Position numbers and translations under genes: made by a program. DNA of 64,000 nt from Isoetes taiwanensis (lineage: Eukaryota > Streptophyta > Lycopodiopsida > Isoetales > Isoetaceae), in the NCBI GenBank assembly GCA_021234155.1, contig JAJEKV010000055.1:6435017-6499016 (forward strand), given 5' to 3'. This document shows, one piece after another, positions 59,376 through 64,000 of this stretch. The notes under the pieces are model-generated. The model searched no databases, was not told the DNA's origin, and was given only the letters and a program-made list of their open reading frames with translations. Position 1 is the first letter of the stretch; the number at the start of each line of letters is the position of its first letter.

Positions 59376-59713
59376 GGTTACATGATAAAGATGAACTATG
59401 AGTATTGGCTATGTGGACGAGCAATAGAGATAGTGCCATCTTCAACGACATATTTTGCCCAGTACCAAATGCAAGAGACAATCATGGTAAGCTTGATGTT
59501 TGCAAAAATTGCCATTGAGATTGCATGAGAATATAAGAGCCTAAAATTGTGTTGCAGGTTGGAGTTGGTAAAGTATACACTATCTTTAATGCGACATCCA
59601 TGATCATGGATGGCATTACTTGGTTCTATGAAACTCAAAACGAATATATGATAAGTAGTGATGGAACCTTTCTAAGAATTGAATTCTACAAGGTGGTATT
59701 GGCCAATATGTGA
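59376..59713 (+). pseudogene. Two-exon gene fragment of unrecognised family
   Basis: Exon 59,376-59,486 (37 codons, phase 0) follows a gtgcag acceptor and ends at a GTAAGC donor: it reads GYMIKMNYEYWLCGRAIEIV and then PSSTTYFAQYQMQETIM. Exon 59,558-59,713 follows a ttgcag acceptor: VGVGKVYTIFNATSMIMDG, ITWFYETQNEYMISSDGTF and RIEFYKVVLANM before TGA; an alternative donor follows FYK at 59,693. Splicing joins them in frame. The upstream 58,946-59,220 duplicate of exon 1 is decayed. No further exon, promoter or known domain was seen. Could be a small lineage-specific secreted or lectin-like protein, but that is a guess. Confidence 0.45.
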
Positions 59714-63130
<3,417 letters not shown>

Positions 63131-63135
63131 CATAT

Positions 63136-63600
63136 TTAAATCAAAGAAACATGAACCTTTACTGCCTGTATTGCAACAACATACCAAAGAGGAAATTCAT
63201 ATACAAACTGCAGATATGGCCAAGCAGGATCCATAACCGGTTCTACCTCTTGAGGATCAAAACCCTCGGTATTGCAGTTCTTCACGAAAAGATTCTGTCT
63301 TTCCAAATTAGGGACACCCCTAAAAGCCGGAAGCTTCTCAAAAGTAATAGTCAATCCACCATTTGCTGGGTTTGATTTTGGGGAAGACTACCTGATGCAG
63401 CCAATCTTGTTGAAACTGAATGGCGAGTACTGGCCATAGCAGTATTTCTAGAGCCCACAAGAATAGCTGCAGATTGTCTAGCATTTAGAACTGCATCACC
63501 CTGAACAGCCGAACCATAGTCCCTGCCTGCGCAACAGGCGCACTTGTTGTCACAACTCCGGAGGGCAAAGCCCCACTGCTTTCATTTTTGGACAGTTCTC
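63136..63600 (-). pseudogene. PP2A regulatory subunit B' (B56) N-terminal pseudogene fragment
   Basis: Minus strand. 63,354-63,180 reads FEKLPAFRGVPNLERQNLFV and then, after a short joint, EPVMDPAWPYLQFVYEF. These are the conserved LPxFRDVPxxERQxLF and EPxxxPxWPHLQxVYE blocks of plant B56-type subunits, which confer substrate choice on PP2A. In the family they are separated by about 70-80 residues (the FDFTDP and EIKRQTLLELVDY region); here only about 12 intervene, so an internal segment is missing. Upstream (to about 63,600) a Ser/Ala-rich leader can be read in two frames with frameshifts and stops. Downstream the B56 repeats are absent. Confidence 0.65.
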
Positions 63601-64000
63601 TGGGGAAAAACATATTCAATCGATTCTATGCCTACCAGCAAATTAGCTTCTCCATTTTGAAAACCTAACAGCCAAGGCTTCTTCAGAAGCAACCGACCTG
63701 TATCCAACAATCACGCTTTAATGGAAAGAAAATCAAGCTGGCCGCAGGAACAGTAGCTTGGAATGTCTGGAAAGGCCTCGATGACTCCCATTGCTGGAGT
63801 TGAACCAAGAACAATAGGATCGACTGGTTCGATCTCAGCCTAAACTCGAAATCAATGAAGCACTCCGCTGTGGAACAGGGCCGATGGAACAAAACCTAGT
63901 TATGCCATAGCAGGAAAAATCTTAACCATTAAATCTGGACGTAGGCTCCAGAGCTCACAAAGCTCCCTAAATCGCTCTGATAGCTTTAGTCAAGTGCCAG
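63601..64000. other. Upstream flank of the PP2A B' fragment
   Basis: Minus-strand open stretches exist (63,683-63,892) but show no domain. Could be 5' leader of the pseudogene; the window edge prevents a decision. Confidence 0.35.

Overview
This window is nuclear DNA from a land plant. It holds a STAY-GREEN (Mg-dechelatase) gene split by GT-AG introns, calreticulin and PP2A-B' gene fragments, plant-type LINEs, Helitrons, a hAT-type MITE and tRNA-derived repeats. Low gene density, heavy repeat load and the divergence of the coding sequences suggest a large non-seed-plant genome such as a fern. That taxonomic call is inference; nothing here proves it.

Layout. 1-1,830: degraded LINE (endonuclease and reverse transcriptase motifs). 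About 1,880-20,345: copy A of a long direct duplication, carrying a calreticulin fragment, a mini-Helitron and a broken STAY-GREEN gene, interrupted by two 5'-truncated LINEs (5,056-6,845 and 17,936-19,405) and a ~300-bp tandem array. 22,016-29,114: a 7.1-kb DNA transposon. 30,205-31,680: antisense LINE reverse-transcriptase remnant. 32,084-32,453: hAT-type MITE. 33,093-34,538: Helitron with a 1.2-kb polypurine body. About 34,540-47,457: copy B of the duplication, with the intact STAY-GREEN gene at 44,042-45,292, followed by the second copy of the antisense LINE (47,465-49,140). 49,150-64,000: mostly repeats and AT-rich non-coding DNA, with an orphan terminal exon, an unrecognised two-exon gene fragment, another LINE, a TC microsatellite and a PP2A B' pseudogene.

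The most unusual item is the 7.1-kb transposon. It has a perfect 29-bp terminal inverted repeat and an 8-bp flanking duplication (7/8). It carries a multi-exon DDE/DDD-like transposase on the minus strand and, convergent to it, two non-transposase genes: a RING-finger/coiled-coil/AT-hook protein and an FCP1/SCP-like HAD phosphatase-fold protein. Transposase and RING gene both carry frame disruptions, so this copy looks non-autonomous or contains sequence errors.

The two duplicated blocks act as a natural comparison. Copy B preserves the empty sites of both LINEs found in copy A, and keeps the STAY-GREEN gene intact, whereas copy A has lost its exon 1 frame and first splice donor. Copy A also holds a third, truncated last exon of STAY-GREEN in a 1.37-kb local duplication. 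Confidence is highest for STAY-GREEN, calreticulin, the LINE insertions and the transposon ends, and lowest for the isolated exons.
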